Source of the DNA: Stomoxys calcitrans
Taxonomy: Eukaryota > Arthropoda > Insecta > Diptera > Muscidae
Assembly: GCF_963082655.1 (NCBI RefSeq)
Contig: NC_081555.1
Coordinates: 152,065,007 to 152,129,006, forward strand
Direction: 5' to 3'
DNA: 64,000 nucleotides
Position 1 is the first letter of the stretch; every line of letters begins with the position of its first letter. Below are positions 10,095 to 20,462 of the stretch, piece by piece. Under the pieces are notes generated by a model, which saw only the letters and a list, made by a program, of their open reading frames with translations, was not told where the DNA came from and did not search any database. The position numbers were made by a program, and so were the translations under genes.

Positions 10095-12285
10095 AATAAG
10101 GACAGACAAACAAGAGATCATACGATAAACTGTCTGTCTCCTTGTCTGAAACCTCGTTTGGTATTGAATGGTTCGGAGAGATTTTTTTCTGTTCTTACTG
10201 AGGAACGTGTACTAGCAAGTGTCATCCTGCAGAGTCTTATTTATTTAGCAGGGAGACTTAACTGAGACATGGCTTGAAATATCTTTGAACGTATAAAGCT
10301 ATCTAAAGCGGCTTTTTAGTCAAAAAAGGGGTAGTAGGTGTTGATTTGTCCTTCTCGGGTCTTTTTCAGGATTTGGCGCAGTATGAATATCTGGCTCTGG
10401 TGAATTTACCAGGTCTAAAGCCGCATTGATAGGCCCCGAATTATCTCATTGATTTTAGGTTTTAATCTTTCTCGAGCGTACTGTGTCGGGAGTATCTTGT
10501 ATGCGATGAGGAGGGTCCTTATTCCTCTGGCACATTTCGTATTGTCTCCTTTCTTGTGCATGGACATGGTATACTCAAGTTCCAATCATCAGGTATGCGT
10601 TCTCCTAACCAGATCGTGCAGACAAGCTTTGGCATACGCCTTATCAGTGTGTCGCCTCCGGTCTTAAATAGTTCAGCGGGCAACCAGTCGGCTCCTGCTG
10701 CTTTGCTGTTTTCCAGTCGGGTCACAGCTACTTGAACCTCATTCTTTACCTTTATGAGGGACTGGTTCCGCGGTATGCTTTTCGCCGCTATCGTTGGACA
10801 CTAGCTGGGTAAAATGTTCTCTCCATATCCTCCGCATACTATCTGTATCAGTTATCCTATTTCCTTCGCCGTCTCTGCAGCAGGATGTGCCTGTATCAAA
10901 GCCATCGGTTTGATGTTCGATTCTTTGCTAGAATCTCCGTCCATCATTCTGACTCATGTACATCTATCTTAACTCGCTCACACTCACGTCTTTCCATTTC
11001 CTTCTTCTTTCTGCGAAATAGGCGATACCTCTCCTTAATCAGGCGCGTTGCTGCTGATTGCAGGGTTGCTCTGTATGCCGCATTCTAGGCTTCAGTAGCA
11101 TATTGATATTCTTGGTCGTTCCATGGGTTTCTTGGGGGAGGTTTCTGGTACACAAATACGGATTTCGCGGCATTTTCCATGGAGTGTGCAAAGGATTGCC
11201 ACTGCGCCGTTATATCATCGGGACAAGGAGTGCTTTCATCAAACAGTTAGTTTAGTCGAGTAGAGTATGCCGTTGCCATCTGTTGTGTTTGCAGCTTTTC
11301 AATGTCCAGCTTCCATGCAGTGTTAGATCGTACGTTTCTCGCCATACTCAAACAGGTATGAACCTTTGCTGCAACAAGATAATGATTCGGATCCAAATTT
11401 GTTCCACGGATCGATCGTACATCTACATGCTAGATGAATGCCTTCTATCTATCACAACGTGATCAATTTGGTTTCTCGTGTTTCGATCGGGTGAGAGCCA
11501 TGTGGCTTTGTGAATTTTTTATGTTGAAATCTGGTGCTGCTTACTACCATGTTTTTTGCCGCGGCGCAATCTATTAGCCTCAACCCATTATCGGACGTTA
11601 TCTCGTGAGTCTAAATTTTCCGACTGTTGGACCAATGATCCCTTCCTTCCCTATCTTCGCTTTAAATCCTCTCAAAACGATTTTAATATCATTGGCTGGG
11701 CAACGGTCGTATTCCAGCCCTAGGCGCTGTTAGAAAATGTCCTTGGTCTGCTCGTCCTTCCGTCAGGCTGTGGGCGCAAATAAGGCTGATGTTGGAAAGG
11801 TTGGCTTTTATGCGGATTGCGGTTAGCCTCTCATCCATCCAAGTAAACCTAGAGATTAGGTGATTCAGTCTACGACTAACCACAAATCCACAGACGAATT
11901 CGTGCTTCGTCTCATGGCAGCTTAAGTATAGTTCGACACCGTTTGGTGTTGTTGTGACGCCATTCCTGGTCCATCGCAATTCCTGTAAGGCGGTAATATC
12001 TGCCTTGTACTTCTCCAATACATGCGCCAATGCGTATACTGCACCTTCTCTATAAAGAGTCCGGAAATTCCACGTGCAGATCCGCAAATTATAGTCCGTC
12101 TTTCATTTGCGTGGGTCGTCTAAGTTAGGGGAGTCCGTTCTTAAACCGGGGCGGGTTACTGGCTCAGTGCCCCAACCGCATGGGTTTTGGGGGATTGCAC
12201 ATGTATCCCTCGTTGTGGCCTGCCGCTTGCTTCACGATCCGACACTAGCCTCCAGCCGCCGCCAACCTGGGAACATACGCAGATT
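10095..12285 (-). mobile_element. LINE-L2, APE-RT non-LTR retrotransposon, degenerate
   Basis: On the minus strand, an AP-endonuclease domain starts at about 12087 (RICTWNFRTLYREGAVYALA, then KADITALQELRWT). The RT follows at about 10725 (NSKAAGADWLPAELFK), then a QCGFRPGK-like segment near 10410 and GFRQGD near 10140. 5' UTR-like sequence (12100-12280) matches that before the second copy at 51555. The ORF is broken by many stops and truncated in the RT palm. The clade is probably RTE-like; this needs a tree. Confidence 0.75.
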
Positions 12286-12517
12286 TTGGCCATTGGTTAT
12301 TTGAAGGCGCCAATAACTCGCCTTGTCATCTCGAGTATCATTGGCACTCAATATTTAAACAAAAGCAATTGGCACCTAAACCCTCATTGAGACTCTTCTC
12401 TCCAAATAGCTGACTGGCCACGTCCGCATTTGCAGCTACCCCGCATAAAAACGGAGGTTACGACTATCCGCAACCTGTGGACGCGTCCACACAAGTCGGA
12501 GCTATAAAATTCCAACC
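12286..12517 (+). repeat. R-block fragment
   Basis: Matches 8285-8480 (TTGGTTATTTGAAGGCGCCA, then CCGCAACCTGTGGACGCG). It ends where SINE-A begins. Confidence 0.5.
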
Positions 12518-12805
12518 TCTGCGCTACGCTAGATTACAATGCCCGCCTATGACGCTGAACGTCTGGGTTCGAATCCTGGTAAGACCATCAGAAAAAATTT
12601 TCAGCGGTGGCAACATTTGTGAGGTACTATGCCATAACTCCTCACCAAAGAGGTGTCGCATTGCGGCACGCCGGTCCTACTCAGCTAAAAAAAGGAGGCC
12701 CCTTTTCATTGAGCTTAAACTTGAATCGGACTGCACTCATTGATATGTGAGAAGTTTGCCCCTATTCCTTAGTGGAACGTTTATGGGCAAAATTTCCATT
12801 TTTTG
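12518..12805 (+). mobile_element. SINE-A, tRNA-derived, degenerate A box
   Basis: tRNA-like head with a perfect B box GGTTCGAATCC at 12566-12576. The body includes TTTTCAGCGGTGG and AAGAGGTGTCGCATTGCGGC, and the tail is GGAACGTTTATGGGCAAAA. The A-box region is damaged, so the copy is probably transcriptionally dead. Confidence 0.75.
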
Positions 12806-12985
12806 TGGTGCTCATTGGTATTCCGTATCGTCCGGGGTAGAGTTCTGCTATGACTTCCAATATCCGTAGTAAGCAGTGTTGCCACTTAAGAAAATTATTT
12901 CCTACCAAAATTTAAGAAAAAATCCTATCAAAGCTGACAAAAACCTACCAAATGTATTACAAGTCAAAAACGCGATATGTGTTTT

Positions 12986-13150
12986 TATACCCACCACGGT
13001 AGAGTTGGTCATTTTGCCATTCCAAAATGACCCTACAAAGTATATACTAGATCGTTTTTATATTCAGAGACTGCCTTGACATGTCCGTCCGTCTGTTTGT
13101 TGAAATCACTCTACAGCCTATGGTTCAAAAATGGCCTGTATTTCGATACG
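12986..13150 (+). mobile_element. HINE 5'-end fragment
   Basis: Starts TATACCCACCACGGTAGAG, followed by CTACAAAGTATATACTAG and ACATGTCCGTCCGTCTG, the conserved 5' block of these elements. Confidence 0.6.
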
Positions 13151-13268
13151 AGGTTGCATTTTATATTTCGGGATTGGACAACCCTTGTGTTGCAATCTGC
13201 CAACTGACAGCTCTATGGTAAAGCTTCACATTTTTGAGATTATCCGTACTCACAACACTTTGACATAC

Positions 13269-14112
13269 GAGCGCTATTTGTGTTGTTTACAGTAACTTAA
13301 AAGATTCATCATGTCCAAAAAGAAAGGAAATCAAATCGTGAATATTTTCGTGCGATTATTCGACGTGGATTAACAAAACAACAGTGCATCAATGAACTTA
13401 ATTACATTTTTGGGGATGAAGCTCCATCAAGGACCAGTATTTATCGATGGTATGGAGAATTTAACCGAGGTAGTAGTTCACTCCAAGACGAATTTCGTGA
13501 ACTTCGTGAGATTGAGATAACATAAGGCATGGACATTTGACCGTCAAAAAAATTTGTTCGCGTTGGATCCCACACAATTTGCACGCAAAGAAATGCTCTA
13601 AAAATACAAAACAACTGCATTTTTGAGCATTAAAAACATCGACTTCTTCTTTTTATTCCCGTACGTAAAAATTTAATTATTGGGTTGCCCAAAAAGTAAT
13701 TGCGGATTTTTCATATAGTCGGCGTTGACAAATTTTTTCACAGCTTGTGACTCTGTAATTGCATTCTTTTTTCTGTCAGTTATCAGCTGTTATTTTTAGC
13801 TTGCTTTAGAAAAAAAGTGTAAAAAAAGTATATTTGATTAAAGTTCATTCTAAGATGTATTAAAAATGCATTTACTTTCTTTTAAAAAATCCGCAATCAC
13901 TTTTTGGGCAACCCATAGAAGTCAAAGTTGATGAGTGGTTGATGCGTTCAGAATGCATGTTTTGAAGATACCTCAATCAGAGTGGCAAAAGTGCTTTGAC
14001 CATTGGTTCAAACGCATGCAAAAGAGTATAGATCTTAATGGGGAATATTTTGAAAAACAATAAAGCGGTTTTCAATGATTAATTGAAACCACTTGATTGC
14101 GGTCAACCCTCG
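13269..14112 (+). mobile_element. Mariner-family remnant (deleted), carrying a MITE
   Basis: Bases 13300-13510 read with small breaks as the mariner N-terminal HTH region (RGLTKQQCINELNYIFGDEA, then SIYRWYGEFNRGSSSLQDEF). About 13545-13570 gives VKKICSRWIPHNL. About 13925-14055 gives the C-terminus (QSEWQKCFDHWFKRMQKSID, then LNGEYFEKQ). The catalytic core is missing. Candidate ends are CGAGCGC / complement of CAACCCTCG, each next to TA. The MITE at 13680-13915 is inserted in the deleted region. Confidence 0.7.
13680..13915 (+). mobile_element. Mariner-derived MITE, copy a
   Basis: Ends TTGGGTTGCCCAAAAAGTAA and GGGCAACCCA, flanked by TA on both sides. The body matches the two ends of the mariner at 59109-60049 joined together. 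No coding capacity. Confidence 0.9.
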
Positions 14113-14226
14113 TATGTCACCCTTTCCCTTCCAAGAGAATAAAAACCTACCATTTTTGGTAGGAACCTACCAAAAACGGCAACACTGGTGGTAAGTATGG
14201 TTCAAACCGGCCAATAACCTGATATA

Positions 14227-14464
14227 TTGGGTTGCCCAAAAAGTAATTGCGGATTTTTCATATAGTCGGCGTTAACAAATTTTTTCACAGCTTGTGACTC
14301 TGTAATTGCATTCTTTCTTCTGTCAGTTATCAGCTGTTACTTTTAACTTGCTTTAGAAAAAAAGTGTAAAAAAAGTATATTTGATTAAAGTTCATTCTAA
14401 GTTTTATTAAAAATGCATTTACTTTCTTTTAAAAAAATCCGCAATTACTTTTTGGGCAACCCAA
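14227..14464 (+). mobile_element. Mariner-derived MITE, copy b
   Basis: Same family and orientation as copy a, TA flanks, inserted in a type C HINE. Confidence 0.9.
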
Positions 14465-14755
14465 TATAAATCGATATACTTCCAATATAAATCGATATAC
14501 CTATTTGACATCTTGAGCCTCTGGAAGCCGTAATTGTTAACCAATGTATGACTTCCAACAACCGTGTCAAGTGCGGACCAATCGGTCTTTATACTGATAT
14601 AGCTCCCATATAAACCGATCCCCTATAAGTCTTCTGCGGCTTTCCATTTTTGTCTGATTTGGCAGAAATTTGGTATATAAAGTAGACATATGTCTTTCAA
14701 CTAAGTTCACTTGTGTAAATTGGTGCAGAACCAGTGGTGGTGGGTTTCCAAGAGT

Positions 14756-15645
14756 CGCCTCGGTCTATGGTTTATCAATGGCTGTTGAGAAATTGTACGA
14801 AAAAGGGTAGATTAAGAATTGTATAAATTTTTAAATTTTGCTCTCAACTCAATTTTGGAAACCCTTACGTCTTCTCGATATGTAGGTTAAACGCAAAACA
14901 AATCTGGGTTAAAAGTACCCAAAAAATTCGCCATTCAACCTTCATACGTACTCAGTCAATTTAGTTTTAAAGTGAATTTTACGATACCTTAAATTTCAAT
15001 GGAAAAATAACCACAGCAAGCATTTAAAAACCCCCCAAAACAAATCGTAATTCTTCCTTGTTGTGGAGAAAAATTTCTTGTGAAATCGCTGACGTGCCTA
15101 CCAAACAAAAATAACTGCAAATAAAATGAAAAAAGAAACACAAAAGTGAAGTAAACAACTAAAGCGCCGGACGCTACGATCATTCGTTTATACACCTGTT
15201 AATTAATTTGTCTGGAATTAATTATCCAAAGTATGAAAATTAAAAATCCACTTTAATCTCGTTCAACAATTGGGTGTTGTGTGAAATGTTATGGCCACTG
15301 TTAAACATTCAAAATTTACGATCATTAACTGAACATTGGCCACATTTGGGCATAATTTCATAAAGATTATTAAAGAAGCAGCAGGTATTCCACAGCATGT
15401 ATGCTTGTGAATGGGGATGTTCACATGAAATATGTGTGTGAAAAAGTACTTGCTTTACTTATAAAAATTAAAATAAAAATAAAATAAAAATATTTGGCAC
15501 CATTTTGAAATGTTACAGATAATTAAAATGGGAACAATTACCAAAATTATTGTTCCACTGTAAGTAATGCAAGGTAATGGAGGCCACTGCAACCAATAGG
15601 TGTGAATTTTCGATCTCTATGTCGCTTAATGGCAGTGCTTATCTT
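14756..15645. other. Unique intergenic sequence
   Basis: AT-rich; no gene, RNA or repeat recognised. Confidence 0.5.
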
Positions 15646-15770
15646 CTCGCATGCAAAACTTCTCTACGAAGAGGTTTCGCTCTACGACATGCCATTCATA
15701 CTTGGCCATAAAAAGGATGTGCCTTATAATGAGCTAAAACTTGCATATAAAACCTGCCAATTTATTATTC
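15646..15770 (+). mobile_element. SINE-A fragment, degenerate
   Basis: Body segment (AAAACTTCTCTACGAAGAGG, CTTGGCCATAAAAAGGA, GAGCTAAAACTTG) matching the middle of SINE-A. Both ends are lost. Confidence 0.55.
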
Positions 15771-16779
15771 CACAGACATTTTTAAGCACACATGCAAATG
15801 AATGAATTTCGTGAAGAAAAGTACCCACCAATAATAAGGCAAAATATCGAACTGCAACATTAACAGCAACACCAACAGTGGAAATACTTTAAAAGAAAAA
15901 CCAGTTTCTCTTTCAACAACGAACGATGCATACATTAAGACATGCAGGCAAACCTAAAAAGGGAAAAGGCGAAAAAACCTTATATCGAAAGAATGCAACT
16001 TCGAAAATTTTAACACATACACACAAATCGTGGATTCGAAAGACACTTAAACAACTTTGCTTTTTTTTATGACCTGAAAAAAGTCAGAGTAGAAGTATAA
16101 CAGCTAGAGCTATGGGTGGCTTAAGACTGAAAGCCCCCACACGACTTAGGCAAATAAAAATTTTCTATTTACTATGAAAGACCAAGGCAAATGCATGCGG
16201 CTTTCATTCAAAAAAAAAAAACAAAGTCTTAAAATTCTAAAGAGTAGAGCCATAAGTAAACTTCATATGTAAAACGAAAGACTTAAGACACAAACTTTTT
16301 ACAAAGGCTTGCCACACCACACCATCTTGATTTGCCTTCAACCAGCCCATCCGCCCGCTTGTCTGCCTCTATGGCTCTACCACCACTTGTCTGCAAACAA
16401 ACCAAACGAAAACTTTTGTTTGCCTGTTCTTTTGTTGGTTTGTCCACTTCTTTTTGTTGCTGTTGTTGTTTTTGTTTTTGTTTTGTTTCTTCCATTCAAA
16501 ACAGACATTGCTGCACGCAGCATTTACTATCAGTTGGTAAAAATCAAACATGTATTTCAATATGTTAAATAAATAATAAAAGTAAAACGTCTTAGAGACA
16601 GACACTGACTGAGTAAATTGAAGTTACTGTTGGCTCATGATGCTGGCTGTAAACCATACACAAACCAACAAAGCCCAATGCAAACACAATTGGAGTTTTC
16701 TTTGGTTTAATGGCCGTATGCCATGTAAGTAACATGGGTGCGGCATTCAAGATGAGAATATGACCAAATACTTAAACCA
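15771..16779. other. Unique intergenic sequence
   Basis: AT-rich with a (TTG)n-rich patch near 16440-16490. The open frames there are low-complexity. No gene supported. Confidence 0.5.
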
Positions 16780-17230
16780 AACAAGTAAGGAAAGCCAAAA
16801 GTCGAGCGGTGCCGACTAAATAATATCCTAAACCTACCCTATTTGTGGAAATAGGGAGCTATTGGGTTGCCCAAAAAGTAATTGCGGATTTTTTAAAAGA
16901 AAGTAAATGCATTTTTAATAAAACTTAGAAAGAACTTTAATCAAATATACTTTTTTTACACTTTTTTTCTAAAGCAAGCTAAAAGTAACAGCTGATAACT
17001 GACAGAAGAAAGAATGCAATTACAGAGTCACAAGCTGTGAAAAAATTTGTCAACGCCGACTATATGAAAAATCCGCAATTACTTTTTGGGCAACCCAATA
17101 TATCTAATTCTGAATTAATTTTAATGGACTTCGGCGGAGTTTATTAAACAATTCGTATCATATTTCGATCTAATCTGTTCAAAATTTTAATACTACGGCT
17201 ATAAAAGTAAAAATAGGGGGATGTGTATAT
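16780..17230 (-). mobile_element. HINE type D, 3'-end fragment interrupted by a MITE
   Basis: The + strand start AACAAGTAAGGAAAGCC, the hairpin AGTCGAGCGGTGCCGACT and AATATCCTAAACCTACCC match the reverse complement of the end of the type D element at 37456-38849. The MITE at 16862-17098 splits it; type D sequence resumes at 17099. Confidence 0.6.
16862..17098 (-). mobile_element. Mariner-derived MITE, copy c
   Basis: Ends TTGGGTTGCCC/GGGCAACCCAA, TA flanks. It reads in the same direction as the mariner at 59109, i.e. antisense to the transposase frame. Confidence 0.9.
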
Positions 17231-17655
17231 GTACAGGGTGCGACGGAAAAACTTACTTATTTCAAAAAATGGTGAGTTGGGCGGGGATGTGGTCGAGAGT
17301 GGGCGCAGCTGGAGTGAGAAGTCCCCAAATTTGTGTTTCTCTCCAGTCAGTTGCCATCATGCTCTGGTCTAGGCAGCTTATTTTCTAACGGTCGCTCACT
17401 TACTGCTACACAACGTGCCTTCCGCGTTCGCGTTGAAATTTGAGTTTGTGCGATTTCTTTTTATGGGGTTATTTGAAATCCCTTGTTTATGTCTATCGAC
17501 CACGGACCATAGCACACCTCAAGAACAACATTCGCAACGTCATTGGCAATATACCGATTGATATGTTGCAAAGAGTAGACACGAATTTGAAAAATCAGCT
17601 TAATCGGTGTAAGCGCAATGGGGGTCGCCATTTACCCGATATCATTTTTAATGTC
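17231..17655 (+). mobile_element. Tc1/mariner-superfamily element with central deletion
   Basis: TACAGGGTGCGACGGAAAAA looks like a terminal repeat. A transposase start follows (TATQRAFRVRVEI at about 17400-17440) and runs directly, in another frame, into the C-terminus LSLCDFFLWGYLKS (from 17440). The C-terminus ends with GGRHLPDIIF at about 17650. The catalytic middle (about 250 residues in relatives) is absent. The right terminus was lost where a type C HINE follows. Confidence 0.65.
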
Positions 17656-17948
17656 ACCACTATGGATTCTGCTAAAAATTTATACAAAATAAATTTTGTT
17701 GAAGGGCATAATTTTATAGTACATACCAAACTTCTGTCAAACCAGCAAAAATTGAAGCCGGTTTACATAGGAGCCATATAAGGTTATAGACTGATTTGAA
17801 CCGTATTTGGCAAGGTAATTGGAAGTCGTAAAAGAACATCACATGCAAAATTTTAGCCATATGGGACAAAAATTGCGGTTTGTAACGATTCAAGAAGTCA
17901 AATTGGGAGATTGGTTTATATGAGAACTGGGTATTTATAATTTTGCAA
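17656..17948 (-). mobile_element. HINE type C fragment
   Basis: CCACTATGGATTCTGC then AAATTTATACAAAATAAATT and CTTCTGTCAAACCAGCAAAA match the 25361-25460 region of another type C copy. The TATACCC end is not present. Confidence 0.6.
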
Positions 17949-17960
17949 ATATCTTGGGTA

Positions 17961-18275
17961 AAATTGCAAATTTTGCCCATGAACATTCCACTAAGAAACA
18001 GGGGCAAACTTCTCATATATCAATGAGTGCAGTCCGATTCAAGTTTAAGCTCAATGATAAGGGTCCTCCTTGTTATAGCCGAGTCCGAACGGCGTGCCGC
18101 AGTGCGACACCTCTTTGGAGAGAAATTTCACATGGTAGTACCTCACAAATGTTGCCAGCGTTAGGAGGGGAAAACCACCGCAGAAAATTTTTTTGATGGT
18201 CTCGCCAGGATTCGAACCCAGGTGTTCAGCGTCATAGACGGACATGCTAACCTCTGCGCCTCGTTGGCCTCCAAG
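17961..18275 (-). mobile_element. SINE-A, full-length, 12-bp target duplication
   Basis: 315 bp flanked by ATATCTTGGGTA at 17949-17960 and 18276-18287. On the minus strand the head carries the B box GGTTCGAATCC, preceded by an A-box region GCGCAGAGGTTAGCATG with one damaged base, and the copy ends in the GGGCAAAATTTGC tail. Confidence 0.9.
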
Positions 18276-18287
18276 ATATCTTGGGTA

Positions 18288-19228
18288 TAAAAACATTTTC
18301 CAAACAATTTTTGATCATTTCTTATTCTTTGTATATAAATCTGACCTTCTGATCTCATAAAATGGAAATTTCGTTATAAATAGCCGATTTATAGACCGAT
18401 CTTCAGACTTTAAGTCTTGAGGCAATAAATTGGCAATTTTTCATCTGATTTCGATGAAATTTGGCACAGTGAGTTCTGGTAGCCCCCTTTGCCTTTTCTG
18501 TAAAGTGTGGTCCAGATCGGACCATATTTGGACATAGCGGCCCTATAGACCAACCGCCCGATCTCCTCAAATAGGGTATTTATGTCATAAAAGATTCATC
18601 GGGTAGTAACGATTTCGATGAAAATTGGCACAGTGGTTTCTGATAGATATTTAGATATAGAACGATTTTACGTTTTACCGTACTACCATATCGGGGACCC
18701 CATTGCAACTCATAATTCAAAGTTTCATCAAATTCGTTCAGTAAATGCGGCTGTTATGGGCTTAATACCCTAAATCAGCAAATCGGTCTATTTGGCAGTT
18801 ATAACGAAATATGGTCTAATGTGAACCATCTTCGGTGCGGACAACAAGAGGCTTACTCCAGCTCACTGTTCTATATTTCAGCAAAATCGGGTTATAAATG
18901 AGATTTCTACGGGTAATATTTTACACTTCGGCAGCTCGGTCTATATGATAGCTATATCAAATTATCGTTCGATCTTTACCATATTCGGCTTTGGTGTAGA
19001 CGGGCCTAATAAAAGACACTGTTCGAAAATTCAGCGAAATCGGGTAATCGGTCGGAAATGAATATTTTGATATGTTGCAAGTGGAGTGAATAAATGAATC
19101 GTATGGTGTTGAGAAATGTAAGTATATAGGCGGCACCATCAAACTTGGCATTACCGTACTTGCTTTTGATATAGGGCGATTTATCGAGAATAGCCCGATA
19201 ATGTTATTGCAAATTAAAATTTTCCCTT
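18288..19228. mobile_element. HINE internal fragments in both orientations
   Basis: About 18390-18700 reads in the + sense (GATGAAATTTGGCACAGTG twice). About 18710-19180 reads in the minus sense (AATCGGTCTATTTGGCAG, GATATTTTGATATGTTGCAA). No intact termini. Confidence 0.5.
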
Positions 19229-19395
19229 AAGGAATAACACGGACACTTCTCTCGTATCAATGAGTTCTATCCGTTTCAAGCTTAAGCTCACTGATAAGGG
19301 ACCTCCTGTTACTTCCCAAGTTCGAAAAGCGTAACTCATAGTGTCATCACTTAGTAGAGAAGTTTTACACGGCACAATACCTCACAACTAGCCCC
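19229..19395 (-). mobile_element. SINE-A fragment
   Basis: Antisense SINE-A body (ATCAATGAG..., CTCACTGATAAGGGACCTCC, AGAGAAGTTTTACACGGCA). The tRNA head is missing. Confidence 0.6.
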
Positions 19396-20462
19396 GTACA
19401 AATTTCATAAAAAATTTCGTCAAATTTCATTTTCATAGATAAAATCGTCGAAATTTCGTAATAAAATGCCAACAAACTAAAAAAACAAATTAAATTTTCA
19501 TGAAAAAATTCATCAAAATTTGATTTTTTAATTTTTTCGAGACGAGCTCAATGATCAGAGATGCAAATGGAAAAGGGAAGCCAAAGATAGCAACACACAC
19601 CAACCACTATGGGACGCGTTTCGTTTTTGGTTAGGTGTGATTGCTTCAAGGGCCGTGATTTGGTATGTTGTATTTGAATCGTATTAATAGCGAAAACGCA
19701 TCTACGATACAATTACCACATTAACCAAGCTCGACAACACTGCTTATTAGCTGTACTTTTCCCAATGCATGTATTTTTGTGTTATGACAGACATTCTGTC
19801 TGTGGCAAATTACACTTTTTCCCGTACTACACATGATTTTGTTCATCTGTTGTAAGTTGTATTGATGGCTTCGAACGCTAAGACAACGGTAATGGCTCTC
19901 GCTGTTGCTCCGTGTGCCCAGGTTCGAATCCTGGCCGGGCTCTGCCGAATTTTTCATTTTTCATGTTTTTTGCCTTAAGGGCGAGATCATAAAATTTTAA
20001 AATTTTTGTTTGTTTCTCTTTCGAGACGAGCTCAATGATTTCCATAAAAAATTTCGTCTAAATTTGATTAAAAAAAAAGTTATTTAAAAAAAATTCATCT
20101 AGATTTGACTTTCAATCTCGTCAAATTTGATTTTCGTAGAAGTTGTCTTCGAATTGGTCATGGAAAATTTGGTTTTCAAGAAAATTTTGTCGAATTTTAA
20201 TTTTCGCTCGTCGAAATGTCATAAATTTTTTTTTCCAAATTTTATCTTTATAGTATATTTTATTTACTTATTTATTTATTTACTTATGATAGATAAGTAA
20301 TACAAACTTTACACATATTCAAATCCATATACGAAAATTCAATTGGCTCTCCAGCCTTAACTATACACTTAATTACATATTAAAAGTTAAAAAGGTCCTT
20401 ACCCGGTTAGCATTGCAAATAAAAAAAGAAATCCAAAAAAACAGTTAAGTGGAATCAGAAGA
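19396..20462. other. Low-complexity repeat region with a tRNA-like insert
   Basis: Degenerate AAATTTCGTCAAATTTGATT-type phrases at 19400-19540 and 20040-20240, split by a 463-bp segment between 21-bp direct repeats (19535-19555 and 20019-20039). A (TTTA)n tract lies at about 20255-20290. No gene. Confidence 0.4.
19866..19945 (+). ncRNA. tRNA-like sequence (tRNA pseudogene or SINE head)
   Basis: A perfect B box GGTTCGAATCC sits in a T-arm-like stem (CCAGG ... CCTGG) followed by CCGGGCT. I cannot find a matching 5' acceptor strand or a good A box, so a functional tRNA is unlikely. A tRNA pseudogene or the head of another SINE fits better. Confidence 0.4.

Larger units (their letters stand above)
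12874..14187. mobile_element. hAT-like non-autonomous element with nested insertions
   Basis: Terminal inverted repeats CAGTGTTGCC (12874-12883) and GGCAACACTG (14178-14187) are flanked by 8-bp sites GTAGTAAG (12866-12873) and GTGGTAAG (14188-14195), one mismatch. An 8-bp duplication and CAGTGTTGCC-type ends are typical of hAT elements. Its own sequence is only about 150 bp (CCTACCAA-rich ends). The centre is filled by a HINE 5' end and a mariner. Confidence 0.65.
12822..14755 (+). mobile_element. HINE type C fragment hosting a nested insertion complex
   Basis: HINE-type sequence (TATGACTTCCAA... then GGTTCAAACCGGCCAATAAC, ...TCCCATATAAACCGATCC) flanks an inserted hAT-like element (12874-14187). 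A MITE is inserted at 14227-14464. The 3' side runs to about 14755 with TGGTGGTGGGTTTCCAAGAG. Confidence 0.55.

Noticed and set aside
16283..16605. Overlapping frames on both strands near a (TTG)n tract
   Set aside because: Low-complexity sequence giving Cys/Phe or Gln/Asn/Lys runs; no domain.
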